DNA of 64,000 nucleotides from Facklamia sp050409585 (GTDB lineage Bacteria; Bacillota; Bacilli; Lactobacillales; Aerococcaceae): the NCBI RefSeq assembly GCF_050409585.1, contig NZ_JBNUPE010000010.1, positions 5,779 through 69,778 on the forward strand, given 5' to 3'. The position numbers and the translations under genes are program-made. Positions 61,460 through 64,000 of the stretch are shown here, one piece after another. A model generated the notes under the pieces. That model was not told the origin of the DNA, made no database searches, and worked only from the letters and a program-made list of their open reading frames with translations. The first letter of the stretch is position 1. Every line of letters begins with the position of its first letter.

Positions 61460-61598
61460 TAAAGGTTTTTTTGTCTATATTTTTTAGAACACAATACATA
61501 GACTTTTATATATACTCACCTTTCGGCGACCAGTCTGTCAGTTTTCCACACGCTCTAGGCGAACTGCATCAACTGGGATTGTTTTTGAGCTATTGCTC
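61460..61598 (-). other. Noncoding stretch with possible structured RNA after the late regulator
   Basis: No convincing ORF. It contains a CGCC-GAAA-GGTG hairpin and a GTCTAT/ATAGAC hairpin directly before the tRNA-like element. Together with the tRNA-like RNA and terminator it fills the 370-base gap between the late regulator and the HNH gene. Confidence 0.4.
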
Positions 61599-61607
61599 AT
61601 TATAACA
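61599..61607 (-). promoter_or_regulatory. Candidate late promoter
   Basis: TATAAT preceded by TGT (extended -10: TGTTATAAT) on the minus strand, overlapping the end of the ArpU/RinA-like gene. No good -35 box is visible, as expected for an activator-dependent late promoter. Confidence 0.45.
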
Positions 61608-61614
61608 ATATCAT

Positions 61615-62031
61615 CTATTCCAAGTGACATTCCATGACATCTTGAAAATCTTTTAATGCTTGACCGTGCAATCTATAAATATGCCTTACTTCATAGTCCA
61701 TTAGCTTTGCTACATTCTCCCAATCGTAACCTATGGTGTAGCGGTATCTTAATAATGTTTGACTTGTCTTATTTTCGACTTTATCAATGAGTTCTGATAT
61801 TTTAATTTTTAAAGCCGTTAGTTCGTCTGATTTATCAGCTATTTTGATAGCATAATCGGACAGTTGCGCAAACACATCATCTGGTCTACCTCCTCGTGAG
61901 GATTGGACTTTCATATCAGTTATGCTTGCCCTTCTAAGAGTTAAATTAAATATTGTCTCTCTTTCCATGGACAAAGCTTTTATCTCGTCATCAATCCAAA
62001 ACAACTGCGACAAATAATCTTTTGCCCTCAT
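61615..62031 (-). CDS. ArpU/RinA-type late transcription regulator (DUF1492)
   Basis: 138 residues. An N-terminal helical part is followed by a sigma-70 region-4-like helix-turn-helix (LLRYRYTIGYDWENVAKLMDYEVRHIYRLHGQAL). Proteins of this type switch on phage packaging, morphogenesis and lysis genes. The ATG overlaps the previous stop (ATGA) and has GGAGGTGA. It sits just before the noncoding stretch and terminase, the usual place. Confidence 0.85.
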   Translation of the reverse strand: MRAKDYLSQLFWIDDEIKALSMERETIFNLTLRRASITDMKVQSSRGGRPDDVFAQLSDYAIKIADKSDELTALKIKISELIDKVENKTSQTLLRYRYTIGYDWENVAKLMDYEVRHIYRLHGQALKDFQDVMECHLE

Positions 62032-62267
62032 TCGTCACCTCCGAATATTTTCTGTAGTCGTTCTTTGCTAATGATAAAATTGTGTTTATCTAGAACTAAA
62101 AAAATAATGTCGAGAGCTTCTTCTACTGTAAATACTGCCTTCTTGAAGATATAAGCTACTTTTTCATAAACAGACAAAGAGTTAAAATATTCTTTTTCTT
62201 TACGCTTTAGTGATACTTCCATTTTATGTTTTGCTCTCGCTACTGCACGATGCCTATCATTCGCCAT
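62028..62267 (-). CDS. Hypothetical phage protein
   Basis: 79 residues, Lys/Arg-rich in the first 30 (RHRAVARAKHKMEVSLKRKE) and helical after that. Not recognised. The ATG is preceded by GAGGTG. Coupled to the late regulator by a four-base overlap. Confidence 0.65.
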   Translation of the reverse strand: MANDRHRAVARAKHKMEVSLKRKEKEYFNSLSVYEKVAYIFKKAVFTVEEALDIIFLVLDKHNFIISKERLQKIFGGDE

Positions 62268-62268
62268 T

Positions 62269-62436
62269 TTAAAACACCTCGAATAGATCCATGCTTGGCG
62301 TTACTTCTTCAATGGCAACTACTGAATGATATTTTGCTTTTGCTTCAGTTTCTGCTTCTTGAATCGTTTTAGCATCAAAGTAAACATATCTTTGATTTCC
62401 GTGAACATCTTTTACTAAAATCTTAAATTGCTTCAT
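62269..62436 (-). CDS. Small phage protein (55 residues)
   Basis: An ATG with AGGAGGAAAGC upstream opens 55 codons (MKQFKILVKDVHGNQRYVYF...). Mixed alpha/beta, with the pattern of a small ssDNA/regulatory fold, but not recognised. Its start overlaps the stop of the next upstream gene (ATGA), and the following gene starts two bases after it. Confidence 0.75.
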   Translation of the reverse strand: MKQFKILVKDVHGNQRYVYFDAKTIQEAETEAKAKYHSVVAIEEVTPSMDLFEVF

Positions 62437-62573
62437 GCTTTCCTCCTATACTGGTCAGGGTGTCTTAAGATATAAGTGTTCCCACTCGCTTCAATAACGG
62501 TTGCTTTCCCATTCTTCATCTTCTTGATCGTTACAATGGGACGGTAGCGATCTCCTACTTTTCGTTCTTTCAA
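62433..62573 (-). CDS. Small phage protein (46 residues), TTG start
   Basis: A TTG at 62571-62573 opens 46 codons (MKERKVGDRYRPIVTIKKMK...). It is basic with a short beta-rich SH3-like pattern. The TTG overlaps the stop of the upstream peptide (TGATTG arrangement), and its own stop overlaps the next ATG, so translation is linked on both sides. Not recognised. Confidence 0.65.
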   Translation of the reverse strand: MKERKVGDRYRPIVTIKKMKNGKATVIEASGNTYILRHPDQYRRKA

Positions 62574-62644
62574 TCAAACTCGTCCTTTCTGTATATTGAT
62601 GACATGATAAGTACGGTTAAAAGCACTGGAATGATTAGGTGCAT
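62570..62644 (-). CDS. Tiny membrane peptide (24 residues)
   Basis: An ATG with GAGGTG six bases upstream opens 24 codons. A hydrophobic helix (HLIIPVLLTVLIM) is followed by a charged SSIYRKDEFD tail. It overlaps both neighbours. Probably a real membrane peptide given the good ribosome site, though its role is unknown. Confidence 0.5.
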   Translation of the reverse strand: MHLIIPVLLTVLIMSSIYRKDEFD

Positions 62645-62814
62645 TTAGTCACCTCTTTATTTAGTTGTCTCCTTTTACTTTCTTTGTCAATGATGCATTT
62701 TGCATAATTTACCGATTTGGATAACATGTTTAATTCTCTCTCTGATAAATTTTGAGGCGATAAATAAAATAAGTCAGAACATAAGTTTTTAAACTTTAAT
62801 TGATCGATATTCAT
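62635..62814 (-). CDS. Small phage protein (59 residues)
   Basis: An ATG directly after the preceding stop codon opens 59 codons (MNIDQLKFKNLCSDLFYLSP...). It is helical and ends in a basic stretch (KESKRRQLNKEVTK). A GGGGG ribosome site lies in the upstream gene. Not recognised. Confidence 0.65.
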   Translation of the reverse strand: MNIDQLKFKNLCSDLFYLSPQNLSERELNMLSKSVNYAKCIIDKESKRRQLNKEVTKCT

Positions 62815-63108
62815 CTAGTTAACCCCCAACTTTTCTATCGCTTCAAGAACTACCTGATTGCTTCTTTCTATTGCGTCAGAAACGCTCTCAATCTTATTGA
62901 GTGTATTTGTATCTGTTATCAATTCCTGCTCTACAATGTAGCGTAAGGAGCTTCTGATTGAAGAAAAGAAACCTGCCGTTTTCCATGACTGAGTTTTCTC
63001 TTTTGTCTTAGGGTTAAATCCTGTAGAAAACATTTCAAGTGCTACATTCCGATCGTCGTAATCAACGATCCTTAAATTTTCTGTTACTTGCAATAAAACT
63101 GGTTTCAT
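62815..63108 (-). CDS. Hypothetical phage protein
   Basis: 97 residues with an N-terminal beta part (LQVTENLRIVDYDDRNVALE) and a helical C-terminus. The NPKTKEKTQSWKTAGFFSSI region resembles small early phage proteins that accompany single-strand annealing genes, but this is not certain. The ATG is preceded by GGAGGTTG. Confidence 0.65.
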   Translation of the reverse strand: MKPVLLQVTENLRIVDYDDRNVALEMFSTGFNPKTKEKTQSWKTAGFFSSIRSSLRYIVEQELITDTNTLNKIESVSDAIERSNQVVLEAIEKLGVN

Positions 63109-63588
63109 CTAATCAACCTCCAGCAAATCGCTAATCTTAGTCGGATCTTCGTCTTCCCATTTGATGAAGGGGAATAGTTTTTTATTTAATCTAGTATGGT
63201 CATCGGGGCTTTCATAAACAATCCAACCGTAAGAATCTTTAGTCGGTTTGTCTCTATAAGCATGTAAAGCGCCATCAATATCTCTTGCAATATAGTTAAC
63301 GCTGACGACGTTTTCTAAAATAGTCTTTTCAACATCTGATAATTTTATTTCTCGCTCTTCAATCGGTGTCGAAGCGTATTCTACGCATAGTTTTAAAAGG
63401 TTTTCTTTATCTGATTCGCTCATTTCATAAAAATTTTCATATCTTGTATCGAGCGCATAGGTTTCACTAGTTCTTACACTACAATAATATGCACTACCTA
63501 TTTTAATGTATATACCCTTATCCACTACTCCGATTTCCCAATCTTCATTAATCTCTTTAACTTTTTTAATAAAATCTTTTGTTAACAT
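63109..63588 (-). CDS. Hypothetical phage protein
   Basis: 159 residues, Asp/Glu-rich, alpha/beta. Starts LTKDFIKKVKEINEDWEIGV and ends KFPFIKWEDEDPT-like acidic residues. No known domain recognised. The ATG has GAGGCTG upstream. Sits between the MazG-like gene and small genes in the early region. Confidence 0.65.
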   Translation of the reverse strand: MLTKDFIKKVKEINEDWEIGVVDKGIYIKIGSAYYCSVRTSETYALDTRYENFYEMSESDKENLLKLCVEYASTPIEEREIKLSDVEKTILENVVSVNYIARDIDGALHAYRDKPTKDSYGWIVYESPDDHTRLNKKLFPFIKWEDEDPTKISDLLEVD

Positions 63589-63885
63589 TTAATCAGCCTC
63601 CTTCACAAACACACCATCAACAACTTTACCTTTACGATCCTTAATTTCTTCATACGCACTGGCCAAACATTCTTCAAAATCTAACCCAGTCTGCATGCAG
63701 AAGCCAATTAAAACAACAGTTATATCTCCAACTGCGTCTATCATTTCTTCACGGTCATTCTTTTCGTACGCATCTTTCAATTCTTCAACTTCTTCTTGTA
63801 GCTTCACTAGTTGACCAGTTCCATCGAAGGTATGTAAGTTGCGGTCTATGAACCACTGTTCTACTTTAGTGATTAGTTCTTGCAT
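63589..63885 (-). CDS. MazG-like nucleotide pyrophosphohydrolase
   Basis: 98 residues. The MazG metal motifs are visible: LQEEVEELKDA near residue 30 and MIDAVGDITVVLIGF near 48-62. Such phage enzymes hydrolyse (d)NTPs or alarmones and may tune host nucleotide pools. The ATG is preceded by GAGGAGGA. Confidence 0.85.
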   Translation of the reverse strand: MQELITKVEQWFIDRNLHTFDGTGQLVKLQEEVEELKDAYEKNDREEMIDAVGDITVVLIGFCMQTGLDFEECLASAYEEIKDRKGKVVDGVFVKEAD

Positions 63886-63909
63886 TTATTTGTCCTCCTC
63901 TTTTGTTGT

Positions 63910-64000
63910 TTAGAATAAACTGCTTTGCAAAGGCACATTAGATAGCATCTCTTCTTTTGCCTTTTTATAAAAATCTTTTTTTATTTCAAAACCGTAAGAA
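63910..64000 (-). CDS. C-terminus of a probable phage DNA methyltransferase (cut by window edge)
   Basis: The last 29 codons are visible: SYGFEIKKDFYKKAKEEMLS... ending PLQSSLF. The GFEI-KKDFYKKAKEEM pattern is the usual C-terminal helix of type II-like phage adenine or cytosine-N4 methylases. Too little is visible to fix target or class. Confidence 0.5.
   Translation of the reverse strand, partial: SYGFEIKKDFYKKAKEEMLSNVPLQSSLF

Noticed and set aside
61530..61592. Short minus-strand ORF of 20 codons (MSNSSKTIPVDAVRLERVEN) before the tRNA-like RNA
   Set aside because: It has no ribosome site, overlaps the predicted promoter and stops at once. The frame continues readably past TGA for a while, but nothing recognisable follows.
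61355..61598. Group I intron suggested by AGACT/AGTCT pairing and a GNRA hairpin
   Set aside because: The core elements do not fall into a convincing order, and no interrupted gene flanks the region: the late regulator and the HNH start both look complete.
1..64000. CRISPR array, rRNA genes, antibiotic-resistance genes
   Set aside because: No regularly spaced repeat clusters, rRNA-like stretches or resistance gene families were seen while reading the window.

Overview
The window is low-GC Gram-positive (Firmicutes) DNA, most likely from the order Lactobacillales. The evidence is strong AGGAGG-type ribosome binding sites, a Gram-positive PolC, HrcA/CIRCE and CtsR heat-shock control, the order hrcA-grpE-dnaK-dnaJ-lepA, and no dxr between cdsA and rseP. 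Genus and species cannot be fixed by reading alone; an Aerococcaceae- or Carnobacteriaceae-like lactic acid bacterium would fit.

Positions 1-24,341 form one long minus-strand run of housekeeping genes. Read in the direction of transcription it is rpsB, tsf, pyrH, frr, uppS, cdsA, rseP, polC, rimP, nusA, ylxR, ylxQ, infB, rbfA, truB, ribF, then the heat-shock operon hrcA-grpE-dnaK-dnaJ and the start of lepA (cut by the window edge). It supplies translation, envelope lipid precursors, replication and chaperones. Terminator hairpins split it into units. hrcA has a sigma-A-type promoter with a CIRCE just downstream, and a second CIRCE-like palindrome upstream that also looks like the ribF terminator.

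Positions 24,595-39,460 are ordinary chromosomal genes on both strands: an Mbeg1-like alpha/beta hydrolase, a membrane-microdomain operon (nfeD, floA and an unrecognised third gene), a decayed insertion sequence, an AI-2E family transporter, clpB with two CtsR boxes, an alpha/beta hydrolase with a DUF59 (SufT-like) gene, a Cof-type HAD phosphatase, a short self-contained transcription unit encoding a 46-residue peptide, a YitT membrane protein and a class III fructose-1,6-bisphosphatase.

From about 39,530 to the right edge lies one arm of a tailed-phage (siphovirus) prophage. Its left junction carries the 3' end of a ribosomal protein L19 gene (rplS) plus its terminator, which marks an attachment site inside rplS. 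Reading inward come a two-gene plus-strand accessory operon (helix-turn-helix protein and AP2/zinc-finger protein), then on the minus strand a two-enzyme endolysin, holin, tail-tip and receptor-binding genes, tail endopeptidase, distal tail protein, tape measure, a tail chaperone with a -1 frameshift site, major tail protein, connectors, HK97-type capsid, ClpP-like protease, portal, terminase and a candidate cos region. Beyond these are an HNH endonuclease gene broken by an in-frame TGA, a noncoding stretch with a tRNA-like RNA, an ArpU/RinA-type late regulator, several tiny overlapping genes, a MazG-like protein and the end of a probable DNA methyltransferase. Integrase, repressor and replication genes must lie beyond the window.
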